This document shows, piece after piece, positions 50,301 to 63,582 of a stretch of DNA of 64,000 nucleotides (positions are counted from its first letter, which is position 1; each line of letters opens with the position of its first letter). The notes beneath the pieces are model-generated. The model was not told where the DNA came from and did no database searches. It saw only the letters and a program-made list of their open reading frames with translations. Source of the stretch: Trichosphaerium sp. ATCC 40318. Lineage: Eukaryota; Discosea; Flabellinia; Trichosidae. Location: contig JALMLS010000590.1 of the NCBI GenBank assembly GCA_038496445.1, positions 62,001 to 126,000 on the forward strand. Reading direction: 5' to 3'. A program made the translations under genes and the position numbers.

Positions 50301-53300
50301 GCACACTTTATAGAACAGAGCTTCAGGTACGCCTCAATTAAATTACCTTGCGCTGCGTTTTGGCTCAATGATCATTTCAGAGACTCTTATAATGTTCGAC
50401 AATTGCCACCGCCTTTGAACCAAATGGTTATTGATTATCACGCCATGGACACTGAACAAGAATTGGATTATATCCAAGCCAAGTTGCTATTTGATAGAAC
50501 CCAGAAAGATTCAGAATCAGTCCATCTCCTTGGCCACATCCCTGGCTTCGCGATGATAATCCACAAAGCGCAAATTTTCCTCAGGTACAATTTTTATTCA
50601 AACAGTACTGTTGTATATTTACTAGCGTTTAGGAAATGGTATGGTGAATCAGCTGTATCACAAAGAGATATTCAACGTGTATTTACCCTTGTTGATTGGT
50701 TTATACGAAACCAACGTGCACAACAGAAGCTCGGTATGGGTATTTGGAAGGATATTGAGGTGAGTTTTTTTGCTTTGTGGTTTCGGGAGATGATTTTTTG
50801 ACTGTTTAATTTAGGTTAAAGATACAAGAGCTTGTCGTAAAACACGTGCAGTAATGCTTGCAGTAGCATTAAACTACTACATGCGCCTTTCTACTAATAT
50901 ACGTGGTCACAACCTTCGTAAAGGCTTTGTGAAGACAATGGACGAACTACTTAAGCAATACGATCTTTTAAGCACTTTACCTACTACACCTACAGAAAAC
51001 TCTTTTCTTCATATACTCAATAACGAGATGAACACGTTTGTAAATGAGATGACTATTCCTCCTGGTATTGCTATTAATCTAGCTCTAAAGGAGAATATAT
51101 TCGCTATGATTGTTGCTATTGATGCTACAATTCCACTCATTATACAGGGAATGCCTGGTTCATCAAAGACTCTTAGTTTTAATATCATCTTGGCTGAGAA
51201 TCTTGGAAAGAAAGTAAAGAAAAAGGGTGCAAAGAGTTCACCTTTCCATAACTTATTTCCTGTGCTACAACCGAGGTACAAACTGCCCTAGCATTGTATG
51301 ATAATCAACGGATTTTTTTTAGATACTTTCAATGCAGCGTTGATTCAACATCCTTCCAGATTGAGAGGACGTTTAAAGCAGCTATTGAGTTACAAGAAGC
51401 ATTTCAAAAACGAGGTGTTAATGAGAAGTGTGTCATTCTCTTGGATGAAGCCGGTCAGTTTATATTTTATGATTGATAGTTGACTTGTTTTTAGGATTAC
51501 CGGAGGAGAGCAAGGAGTCATTGAAGATTCTTCATTACTACTTTGATAACCCAAGAGTATCTGCTGTTATAATTACTAATAACCCTCTCGATGCTGCAAA
51601 GACTAACAGGGCTATAAACGTCTACAGACCTCCGCCTACGCTAAAGGATCTCAAAGAACTAGCAAAAGGTACTTGCACTCTTCAAGTGTTCGTCTTCTCA
51701 CTTGTCGGTTTCTAGGTTGTCTGCAAATGCAACTCTCAGGAGAACGTGAAAAAATTGTTGATGGCCTTTGCTCGGCTTACCACATCCTACAAAAACGATT
51801 TCATTACATGTTCCAACTCCGTGATTTCTACCATTTTCTAAGGCAAGCTCAAAACACTTTATCGCACGTGTAGTTAACATTTTGTTTTAGGTATATACAT
51901 AGACACAGTAAAAAAGGTGAAATCACTCCAGATGTTATTGTGCGTGCTATAGAACGTAACTTTAATGGTGTATCTGGAGAAGAGTTCAGGGAAGTTCTCA
52001 ATATTGTTGCTACAAGCATTAAGATTCGCCATTTCCTAGACGCCAACAAGATCTTGCCAAGGCACGATCCACAATAACACCTTCAATGACTTTAAACTGA
52101 CGCTATATCTTTGTTTATAGAAGCGAGATTGAAACACTTAAGGAGAGCTTAGCAGATGTAGAAATATCGCCAGATTTGATTAACGATCTTGGTTCTCGTT
52201 ATAAGCTCATTATAGATCAGAGTAATGATGAATCCTCCCATTCTATTCTTTTTGATCTTGGCATTCTTGACCCTAAAAAGACTCTTGTATTCAATTTTTC
52301 AGACTTTCCAGAAGACAAGAATCAACTACAATTGAACAACATTATCTCCAATATCAAGCTAGCAATGGCTCGAGGTAGCACTATTCTTTTAATCAACTGT
52401 GACTCTATTTACAGTAGTTTCTACGATCTCTTCAACAAAAGGTACACACTGAAAACAGCATTCTTGTTAACCTTATTGTTAATATTCTTGCTTTAAGGTT
52501 CAAAGTACTACGAAGAGGAAAAGATAAGCAAAAGATAGAACTATTTTGTAATGTTTCTCTTGGCGCTTCAAGTCAGATTTGTGAAGTACACTCAGACTTT
52601 CAATGTATTATATACTTGCCTCTACGTCGCTTAGATACCACCCCAACAGCTTTCCTTAACAGGCACGGAATTAAAACATGTATTCCTGCTTGTATTGACA
52701 TTTCTTAGGTTTGAGAAGTACAGGCTGACAATCAAGGGCGTTTTTAAGTACCTTGAGAGAACGAAAGATTACGTCAAGTATCAATCTCTTGGTCATATTG
52801 CCGCACAAGTACAAAACTTTGTAAAGAAATTAGGCATCACAAGTTTTTACGGCATGAGACCTGCTTCTCTTACTTCAGTTGTGGCATCTTTGCTCATCAC
52901 TGCACGTGATAGCAACAATCTCAGTCTGAGAGGTACAATACAGTGAATAAAAGGTATTAATAGAGCTAACAATTACCAGATAGCAAAGACACAAATGGTA
53001 AAGACTTGATGGGATCTAGGATACATAACAAAGCAACACAAGTCATCATTGAGTTTAATACAAAACTACTTCAACTTGTTAGACCTGAAGCAATCTTCCT
53101 CAAACGTAAAGAGATCCGTCAGTTATACCTAGATGAGTATCTACACCATCAAGAACATTTTAGCTTAACAAGATTCCTTGCAAAACTACTTGAGAAACCA
53201 AAAGTCGATGCAACTCAAAAATGTATTGTATTTTCAAGAGAAACGGGTACGTACCTTATTGTGCGTTTTCTGTCAAATCAAGCGAGGCTTCAAAGAAAAC

Positions 53301-56300
53301 TTAAGGCAACCGGCTTAGTTTGACTTAAACACTCAATTTCTTGTTCTTTTTAGGACAACACTTCTAAACGCGTTGTTTTTTTGTAGGAGAGATTGCTGCG
53401 CTTGCACGTGATAAAAATTTACAACAAAGAATAATCCCTGAATCCGTTCTTTCTCGAACCAAAGTTTACAATCTGTACCTTTTCTCAAGTTGCAAGAGCT
53501 GTAGCGATTGTATACGCAATTTTATGAAGAACCCAGATGTTGAACTGGCAATTATCCTTGCTGATACTAATGTAGTCTCTCACGTGCGTTTTTGTAGTAA
53601 TTTTTTATCATTTTTTGTCCAGATAGCACTGATAACTTTACAGGAACGTATCACGCATTTGAGACAGATTATTGATGAAGAGACGAAGCGAAAGAATAAG
53701 ATTGGTCGAAAGACAATTGTTATGCTCATTCACTTCCCGCCAGAGATGCTTTTCGTGCCATCTAATAATGATGTTTTGTTCTTAAATGGTTGGGTACGTT
53801 GAAAGGCGAACACCATAGTTTCAGTTGCAAGTTTATTTACGTCTTAACTTAGAACTACTATTATTTGGACTCTTCCGCACTTGATAGAACAACCTCAAAG
53901 GAGATTATTGATGTGCGCCAATGGATGATACTGTCTTGCTCCGATGAAGAAAACAGAACGCTTGAAGATGTTACTGTATGTCAACTTCACTAGTGAAAGA
54001 CTCAGTTTATTTACTTGATGTTAGGACCTTGCTCCAGCTCTAGGATCCAAACAATTCCAATTTGCCCTTGATATGTTCGAATCAGCTCTAGGCAATGCAA
54101 AGCACAAGATTGATGTTAACGTGAAAGGCTACTTTGACAAGACACTAAAAAGTACTTTTTCTTTATGATGTTTTTGCTGATTTCTGTTTCTTCAAAGCTT
54201 GGTTGATGAAGCGATTCCAGCATTTATGGGATCTCCAAAGTTTAAAGAAACTGTTCCATTACGTGTGCATGAACATACAATCCCGCAGGAGTGTCACAAA
54301 CCTTTCATCAGCGTTGCAACGGTTCTACTACTCCACTTTCACTACATATATCGCCGAGATTTTAAGCAGTGTAAGATTCACTTCAAACATCTCTATGTGG
54401 TTCTCTAATACTATAATAGTTGTACCCATACCTAAACGCTCTGAGAGAACTACGAACAAACTGTGCAGATGAAGCTGAAGAGGCGGAAATGAACAAATTC
54501 TTTGAATCTTTGATTTATATGGTTCCAATCTCATCGATACACCAACTTGAACTTAAACGATCAAATGTTGTTAAAATTAGTACACAAAAGACAGCGTTCC
54601 CATTATTCAAGTTTGTGAGTGCGAGGATTAAAGAGAAGCTTAAGATCTGTATACAAAACACAAAGAGTCATTACGTCACTGCACAGACAGCAGACATTGT
54701 ACGTTACGTTTTGCGCCCTCCTTTAGACTCCAATAGTATAACTCACTCTCAAGCAGGTTTGTAAAGAAGTGGAGACTCTTATTGCAGAGGATAGTGATCA
54801 GGTAAACACTTGCTTAGACTACAACATTAATAACGATTAGACGCTTCGCACTGTTATCTCTATAATAGAAGAACATCCACAGCGTCTCATTGGACCTTAT
54901 ATGAAAGATTTAATTCACTATGAAATAGCGTTCCAACAGCCTCGTCCTGTACAAGAGAATGTCATCAAACGGTACGCGCTATCGAGCTCACATCACAGTA
55001 ACTTACATCAATTAAAGGTGGTTTTCTCTTAATACAAGCAGCGAGAGTGTCCCAGCTCTTCACGTGGCTTTACACTTTAAAGTACGGGATTTAGTGAGTT
55101 ATGTAAAGTGTATGGAGCCTGTGGTGGAGTTCTATGAGTTAACAGAAAAGGATAACGCACCACCATTGTTTCAAGCACTCAGCGAGATTGCCAGAAAAGA
55201 TGACTTTAAAGGGTTCTTCTACCAAGAACTTATTGATCAAATGTGGGCACCTCTTTCCAAAGCATTTAGGAAATGGCGTGTAACATCAGGTATGGTTTAA
55301 CCTCAAAACATCATACTAAGCCTTTTCTAAAGCACGAGATTCTATGAGCGACAGCGAGACAAACTACAATGTCACTAACTGGCTCCGTATGTTCATTGCA
55401 GTTCATAACAGGCTACCAGCAGATATTGATAAACTTGTATCGAAGTGCCATGTACATACTTATGACTATATGATACTGTACTACCTCTGTATCATTGACT
55501 TGAACGTCAACATGTACACTGTACGTTTTTGCTTTGCGATTGCTCTGTTCTTCCTTTATTAAAATACTTACTCTGTGCAAGGCGTATTCGGTGATTTCTG
55601 CTGCCTGGACAGATCCTGATGCCTACCGTATTGTTTGGGAAAAGGATGGAGATAAGATGGAGAGCCCACCTGGTATTATATTCACGCTTGTTGGAATGCT
55701 AAGTGAGACACTCAAAACAAAACTATTGGATCAAAGTAAAAGACGTTTCATTGAAAATGTGTCATTGAATTACTTTGCAGCAAAGTTATTCTGGCCAAAG
55801 GTATGGTATAATCTAGTATTAGTAATGTAACGTGCTTTTTAGTCTGTGCAAGGTGTTGACGACCCACCAAACCCAGAAGCACAAAAAGAGGTTTGTAAAG
55901 GTTGCTTGCATCGTACAACAACTGACGTCTAGCCTTAGGTTGTTCTACTTTCTTTGAGGCTCCTTAACAATACACATCATGTTATAAAGCTTACTAATGA
56001 CGTATTTCCTTATGTTATGCGTAAGCAGTGGCTGTTCAAGCTGCTTCTTGATCCAAAACTACACAACATGACACGTCAACATATTGGTGTAGAGCTCATA
56101 AAGGCCTATGTTGAGGACCCTCTAGAAGATTTTAGCTTCCATAAACTCAAACCTGCATATAGGCAGAACTTAGCCAATCTCGTGTACGATTAACGCAAAC
56201 AAAGAATAGAATAGTTCAATAACTAACCTGAATGATCCTAGATATGACTTTTATGTTGAAGAGATGAGAAAGACAAAGCTGTCCATTGCTGCTCTGCTCT

Positions 56301-59300
56301 CCAGATGGGAAAAGAATAGTAGTGATTGGTGGTCTAGAGTGAATAAGGGTGTTTCAAGAACGTATGTTGTCAAATTGGATAAATTATGAGGACGCTAATA
56401 AAAGCTTTAGGCATGGCACTATTACTGACTTTGACGTGGGTGGTGAACTTGTGTTTAGCAAAATTGGTAACACTTACCGTACTGGTTATCCTACAATCAT
56501 GCTCACATATCCTAGAACTTGACGCTCTTGCTACGACGATTGTAGAGACGCTGGCTGCTGTGATGACTGAAAAGGTAGTTATCTTTTATTCAGCTTGAAC
56601 AATTAAATACTGACTTGTATAAATAGCATGGCGAGTCCGCCTCGTTTTGGGATCAACTAAATTCCTACGTTGGCGCCCAAGGTATGGCTGCAGTTATCAA
56701 TAATATCATGATGGAAGACTACAACAGACAACTTCATTTGTTCGATATCATTGAGCGTACAAACGCACGAACACATGTTCTTGGTAGAGCAAGCAATTTG
56801 GACTTGTTTGATCCTTGGATTAAAGTGCGTACTAGAACATACTCCCTTAGGCTCTTGTGGTTAGCTCAATCTAACTACATGGTAGCCTTGGTTGACTGCA
56901 CTCCAACGAATGTTTTCAACAAATCGTGGCGGCTTTGCATTTGATGCAAACATTGCCAAGATTATTAAAGGTTTAGTTACAACTCCAGCACGTGCTATTG
57001 CGAAATGTCAAGATTGGGTTGCAAGTGGTTCTCCTTTGGCAGGTACACAGTCCACAACCTTGTTCTTTTTGTTGTCATAATTTAACTGGTTTCTTTTGTA
57101 GGCTCTTTGAAGACTGCACTGTTTGTATATTATTTCATTACTTCTCCATCAAAAGATGACGAATCTATTGATGCCACTACTATTAGCCAACTCATTAAAC
57201 TACTTGATATCAATAAGAATGAAAGGCCCCTACTAGATTACGTATATGATTCTACAAGCCTATCATTTTATAAAACAATAGGCAAAGACGCGTACGCCTA
57301 TGTTGTTATTTTTTTTTTTGGTAAAAAAAAAAAGAAAAAACTGCTCAGTACCTATTTGCTCATTTGTTTTCTTAGAACGGATAGATTAACATCTTTGTTT
57401 TTTGCGAGCAATATTTCAGACACTGACAAAGATATAAGGTACCTATCTCCATAACTGCGAAATTTGTTGTTGATTAGACTCTTTTAGGGCAAGCTTAGTA
57501 AATATGGCTTCTATTGTTGTTGGATTGCCTAGGGATTCAAATCATCTTTACGCTACATTATTCGAGCCTCATAGACTTGCTGATTGCTACCTTATTGGAA
57601 ACCAAGTCATAGAGCCGCTATCGGAAGGTTGTTTATCTTATGGTATGGCAACCGTAGTTACACAAGGCGGTAACATGCCGTATAGGTACTGGAGATATTT
57701 TCTGTTTTAGGTTTTTTTTTTTCGAACACATCCTTTTTGTGGCGCGATTGACTATCTTTTAGGACGACTGATGTCACTTCTGTTCTTCATGGTTCTACGA
57801 CAGCACTTCATTTGGTTTACTTTCTTAACTTTGGTGCTATGTGCATGGCTGTAATCCTTAACCCAGAGTACCACGAAGTACTCCTGAACTTGAATATAAT
57901 TTCTCGAGATTGTATTGCGCCTCATGAAGGCATGGATGATGCTGAAAAACTGAGGTCGTATCTGTATGCCAGGACGACTGAATCTTTTGAGTTTTTGACG
58001 CGCAAGTTGGAAGTCAGCCACTTCCAATGTGCTGGAATGATCAATACATTTTTGAAAGAACTAAGCAAGCAATTAAGTACCCTTCTACGAACAGAAACAA
58101 ACTGTGGGTTCTTACAAGACTACAATTATCTCACAGACTACTGGCAGTTTGAGAAATATGAAGACTTGTGGCACGATCTATTCAAGAGAGTAACTAAGGA
58201 CTACATGACCCAGAAGGCTACTGCAACATCAAACGTGAACAAACAAGGTACCCAAAAAAAACTAAGCTTAATTCGTATTTTTTCTTTTTTTGAGCGTTTA
58301 TCACGTGTTTTTTCGCACAACATGCTCTTATAATGGGTGGCCTTTATTTAACTAAAAAATTATTAGATGCAGTTGTACTACAAGATCTTGAGAATTACAG
58401 GAAACTTACTCATTCTCGAAACAACTTGACATCAATTGAATTCGCATTGATGGAACAACAACGTTCAAGTCCGTCAACATTACTTTGCAAGAGATTTATA
58501 TCGCAGATACACCTTCTACAACACTTGCATCTATTACCACACTTTGTTAAATTCTACATGTGGGTAAACGAGACATTTGCATACCTAATAACCAAGGAAG
58601 AAGCAAAGAGGATTACAATAAAACAAGCAATGAAAAAAGTGAAAAAGAGTGGTCCTAGGCGTGATAAACTAGCGTACATGGTCAATAAGCAATTCGGTTT
58701 TATAAAGTACGATAACCACTAATAACCTTAGTTGCTGTTCATCAATATCTTACTGAGCTGTTAGGAAACATTGGGATGCATGTGCCAATGACTTTATATT
58801 TTTTGCTTATACAACAAACTCAAACCGAATTCCTCTACTTACAGAAGATACACCATTCCATCATGTCCTTTCATATGCTGAAGACAAACACGATCTAATA
58901 TACCAGATGATACAGACTCTAGTGACATTACAAAACTCAACAGTCGCTCTAATTCAGGACGTCATTAAGGTTAGTCTTTTCTGTCTTTTTTTTTAATCTA
59001 CATCATATTCACGCTCATCGTGCTCCATAGGATCGTGAACGAGATGAGACGTTCAACACAATGCTGGTTGGACACGCAAAGAAACCTACAGCGATCAATG
59101 TTGAGCTCATTGCAGACCGTTATAATGACATGACGTACAAGAGAAACAACCTCAACTTATTTATTCAAAAACTAAAAACTGACTATGTCAACCATGACAC
59201 TGTCATAAACTACGGCTTTGAAATTGAGGTAATCCAATACCTGTCACCATTGCAACCTCTTCAAATATACGCCTTCAGGCACGAGTTCCAGTTCCGTATT

Positions 59301-61271
59301 CCAGCAAACACAATAGAAACCTCAAATCAAGAAGCAACTGGTCTTCTTGCACAATTACCTCCACAATTTTGCTCTCAATTACCTGAAGACGTTAGAAGGA
59401 AGCTTTACAGTCTTACTGAAGAGGATATTGAGAATATATTGAACGGTCTTTGTTTGATCATGGGAAGCATGCTGAGCTCTACTACAGTATCTAGATACCT
59501 CCTAAGACAACGAAGATTCCAAACACGAACAGTACGCCAAATTAAACTTTGAAGACAAAACAACCGATTGCTAAATACCTGTTAGGTCTTTGAGTTTGTT
59601 AGAAAGAGGCAATTGCTTAATAACCTTAATCCTTACTTCCCACCAAATTCTTGGTTCAAGACAGTAGTAATGGAACTACCTCTACATCAAATAGGATCGC
59701 TCACACAGCATATCCTCGATAAGCTTACACAACAAAACCAATTTTATCTTCAACTCCCAGAGAACTTCTTACAAGAACACATGACAAAAGAACGTGTTAA
59801 AGAGATTCAAAGCAACATTGAGAGTCTCAAGATGCGCGAAGATACAAGAGAAGGTGTAGAGCCTGTTCTAGATGTACTGAATGCTCTAATCTTCCATTTG
59901 TGGCAATACAAGGAAAGTATAAGCCCTGGTTCTGAAGATGAAAGCATTAGAGGTGCTATTGCTAGGCTCCTAGAGAAGCGAGAAGATGTCTTCCAAGTAT
60001 CTGCGCCAATGACTGGAAGAGGAATGCAACTAAATGTACACAGCTCTACAACATCTGCTCATGCGCAGATGATATGGTCTGATAGTTTCCTTGCAATCCT
60101 TCCTTTTGAAGTGAAAGGAAAACACTACGCTCATCTAATGAAAGAGATTCAAAATGTCGTTGGTCAGCTACAAGAACAATGGTTTTACTCTGAGGTAGAA
60201 GGTATAGATGAAGCAGATTTAGAGATTATAGAGAGAAGACTAGCAAGTGGTGCATTGTATCATGATGATGTCACTGATTTCGAAAATGATATTGCTCAAG
60301 AAAACGATGAAGGAAAGAGAGAAACAATACCAAATCTTTTCAATTGGACAGACCTTCTTGGTGACGAAATGAGATATGAACATGATACAGTATTGGGTAC
60401 GTGTATACAAACAAACACGTGGAAACGTTTTATTTTTGGAAAGAAAAAACGTGTTTTTGATTGAACTTTTGTATTAATTTTTTTTTTTATAGCTGAGTTC
60501 AGTCAAGGTTCTCTTCCTGCTAGTCAGTTTTCTACTACGCCAAAAGATACACCACCAAAAACGCCTTTGAATAAAGAAAGGTCTCTAGATATTATTGAGA
60601 GGCCTGCATTACCACCAAAGATGATAAGGTCAAACTCTGAGCCATCGCAAATGAACACAAAAGTCGCTCCGCTGGTAAGACTTGTTTTCTATTTACCGAT
60701 TCTCTTCTGACTCTTCTGTAGACCGAACGTCCCCCAACACAACCACCATCTCCTAGAATGAGTCAACGCACTCACCCATTACCACTTAATATACCAGCAC
60801 CCGAACCTGAACAATTTGTTCAAGGACCTCCGGCTAAAAAAGTTACTAAACGAAGGTAAAGTTTGAGCTTTCTTTTTTTCCTTAATTTCTTATTGCTTTT
60901 ATAGACCATCTGAACCACCTGTTCCTATCCAAATGGCTGTTGTTCCTCAAACGCTAAAGGAAGAGATAGACTGGATTTGGAAGAAAGTTAAAAGACCTAA
61001 GCAAAACTGGTGTGCTGCACTTCTAGAGGCAAGTTGTTTTTTGAATTTAGTCAAAACCTTTTATGGTGTTTGTTGTTTTTATTGTGCTAACTAATCTACG
61101 AAATAGGGATTCGAAGAAGGTGGTATTGACTCACTAAAGGAACTTAATGGATGGGCAAGAGGCGAGATTATAGCTATTTTAAAAGATGAATTCTCAGTGA
61201 CTAATCCTCTTGATCGCAACAAAATTTGTAACGCCATTATTTTATACAACGATACTATCAATGCACAATAA
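41374..61271 (+). CDS. Giant RNF213/mysterin-like AAA protein without visible RING or RZ finger
   Basis: A continuous series of some 80 short exons from ATG 41374 (MMETNTDQASGTSR) to TAA 61269-61271. I estimate about 5000 residues, as in RNF213. The N-terminal third is helical with no catalytic motif. Walker A motifs occur at about 47419 (GEPGDGKS), 49362 (GETGVGKT, across an intron) and 51148 (GMPGSSKT). Walker B motifs lie at about 50090 (FLDEVN) and 51438 (ILLDEAG). The contexts VKEIITDNTLNGQPLPTNIF, LPEESKESLKILHYYFDNP and NPLDAAKTNRAINVYR are those of RNF213 AAA3/AAA4. HFPPEMLF near 53730 and VNMASIVVGLPRDSNHLYA near 57500 match the E3-shell and C-terminal regions. No C3HC4 RING or RZ cluster is visible between. 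The tail (60.5-61.2 kb) is proline-rich with a short C-terminal helical domain. Confidence 0.85.
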
Positions 61272-61499
61272 CCAACGCTATTGCCGGTTTTTGAAAATGA
61301 GTAAAAGAACTCAAGCCCCACCTATAGTGCCATGTACACGTGACACTTTTTTTTGTGAATAAATTGTAATGTACTCAAAAAAGTTGTGTCTCATTTTTTT
61401 GTTGAAAATTTATCTAAAATTTTGAATAGGTGATACCTTTATGTATGATATATGATGTAATGTGCCTGTAGCGACTACAACAAAGTTAAATGATACGTG

Positions 61500-61718
61500 G
61501 ATAAATACGATCCAGAAATCGCTTGTGATAATGTTGGCGTAGTTGTTAGGTTTACAGTTGACGGGACGACAGCTGTCGGTGTCATTGTCATAGATGGTGC
61601 TGTGGTAGGAGCAGATGATGGAGCTTCAGTCGTTGGACTATTAGTTGTAGGAATGTCGTTTGTAGGAGCACCAGTTGTTGGAGCTTTGGTTGTCGGAGAG
61701 TCATTTGTAGGAGCTTGG
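61500..61718 (-). CDS. Possible exon of a mucin-like Thr/Pro-rich protein
   Basis: On the minus strand the frame reads APTNDSPTTKAPTTGAPTN, then TNSPTTEAPSSAPTTAPS, in which a six- to seven-residue unit (A/S-P-T-T-x) repeats about eight times and ends at a stop near 61487. Such sequence is typical of O-glycosylated extracellular stalks. The upstream splice acceptor would be at about 61719, and no certain first exon is seen before the divergent gene at 61954. The plus strand gives a Val/Gly-rich frame over the same bases that looks artefactual. Confidence 0.35.
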
Positions 61719-61953
61719 TTGGAGTTTCAGGTATTCCGTAATTAGCGAAATACAGTATTGTCCGTCAAAAAAAATTCGAAAATTGGAACATTATTTCGCA
61801 CAAGGTTTTGTGACTTATACACAAAGCTGTCCATCTAGGTTGTACTTAAACAAAACCGTTAGTCAATTTTTTCTGAAACAGATGTAAAGGCTGAGAACGC
61901 GTAAAACTTCTTTTGACTTTTGCCAAAAGCACGTGCAATTACAAAGATAAAAC

Positions 61954-63099
61954 ATGGCAACAACAAAGCATGTCTCAAGACAAGTGAAGCCCGTACAGCC
62001 CCGCGAAGAGGAAACGGAAAAGGAAGAGATAACGACAAAAACAATCGAAAAGAAGCCACAAGCAAAGAGAAACCCACCAAAGGATGTAAATACATGTCCA
62101 AAATTGAACTATGTCGCTCAATTGCTTTTCGATAAAGATTTCGCCCGCCACTTTATGTGCAGATACCTTACGCTACCGTCTATCACGTTAATGGGTCAAT
62201 GCTCTAAACAATGGAGTTTCATCAAAAAATCAATACCAGAGGTAGAAATGCTCGTCTTATGTAACGCCTACGCACTAGAATTGCTTGAGGCACCGAAAGA
62301 GTGCGTTTACTGTACAATACAGTTAAATAAGACTTTTTTTTACTCTAGAATCGTTGAAGCTGTTGTGGAATCGACAAGAAACGGGACAGGAAGAGTCGTA
62401 CAAAATTACTGTGACAAAAACCCTAAGAATCTTCTAAAGCACATATTGACAGACACGTGTTTTGCAGAGAGTACAATTAACACGTACACGAGCGTGGAAT
62501 CTATATTGGCAAAGCTTTATTGCCAGAAATGTGAAAAGAAGGCTAAGCCAGCAGTTGATAAAGGCAGTTACGACCCAAAGAGCTTAGATTGGCTGAAATT
62601 CGATTACAGGCGGCTAGATCCAGTACTTGGGCATAGTATGAGTACTCGCTATGATCCGTATGATTCCCCTCCGACTGATGAGTACACTGGTAAATAAATG
62701 CCTACTTAAAGAAAAACGAAAAAAAATTTCTGACAAAGTGTAGGTCCAGAGAAAGCCAGATTTAGTGTCATTGATAATGGAGAAGAATTGTTAGTTTGTG
62801 GGGAATGCATACTGGATAATTATTTTACTGAAAAATGGAAAGAAATTGAATGGTTGCACAAGTCTAGACTATGGGTACTTAAAAACTTGATTAAGTGCGA
62901 TAGATGGATTAGAGATATGGATATTTGTTTTGTACTTATCATGGATGATAACTCAACAATTAGAACAGTACCAAGCTTTAAAAACAAACACCTTAGATTA
63001 CAACAAGGAGAACATTGTATACAGATGCTCTGCTGGGAGGAAGATACTTCGTGGGATGATGATAGTACTGTTCGATGTTCTTGGATTGGAAAGTGGTAG
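61954..63099 (+). CDS. Cysteine-rich protein with F-box-like helix, unrecognised
   Basis: ATG at 61954 after AAAAC. Two exons with an intron at about 62691-62742. A Lys/Glu-rich N-terminus (PREEETEKEEITTKTIEKK) leads to FARHFMCRYLTLPSITLMGQ then CSKQWSFIKK, which has the spacing of an F-box-like helix. Candidate zinc pairs are CVYC, YCQKC and VCGEC, so a treble-clef or similar zinc site is possible. The C-terminus is acidic (WEEDTSWDDDS) and the stop is at 63097-63099. I do not recognise the family. It lies head-to-head with the mucin-like frame. Confidence 0.55.
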
Positions 63100-63267
63100 T
63101 TCAATCTTCTAGTGAGAAGTTCGTGTTTTCTCAAGAATTTGGCGTAGCTGTACACGTGTTTTTTTCTTGTTACAGTATGTTTTGGGCAATGTTGAAAGCA
63201 TACAAAATTGTCGTGTAACTTAAGCTACGTCGGGCTATGATTTGCTATCTAAAATAAAAAATAATGT

Positions 63268-63582
63268 GTGAAGAAGCAATCAACCAATAATAATGGCTTT
63301 TATCAGGCACTGAAGGTTAACCTGTGCTACCAGCCAACACAAACACGTCGGTTTATTTATTACTTTTGTTACAGAACAGTAAAACCAGGGTTTGACTTGC
63401 AAGTGATCAAAAAATACTGCTCACTGGAAGCTATCAATGTTATTTCTCAAGTGTACGTTTTGAGTTGTATAATTAGCTATATTTTTGATAAGTACTATGT
63501 CTATTTAATGTTAGCGAAAAAATCTTGTGTTGACATGGCTTGTGAGCACAGGTATCCTATTTGTATCCAATCTAGCCCATAG
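63268..63582 (+). CDS. Hypothetical short frame, doubtful
   Basis: A 105-codon frame rich in Tyr/Cys/Lys (for example KKYCSLEAINVISQVYVL) without an ATG at its 5' end; it opens at GTG. No domain is seen. It may be an exon of a gene extending further right or chance openness in AT-rich DNA. Confidence 0.2.
   Translation: MKKQSTNNNGFYQALKVNLCYQPTQTRRFIYYFCYRTVKPGFDLQVIKKYCSLEAINVISQVYVLSCIISYIFDKYYVYLMLAKKSCVDMACEHRYPICIQSSP

Noticed and set aside
61497-61745. Plus-strand Val/Gly/Ala-rich protein with repeats
   Set aside because: Composition is the antisense of a Thr/Pro mucin repeat, and there is no convincing ATG context or domain on the plus strand.
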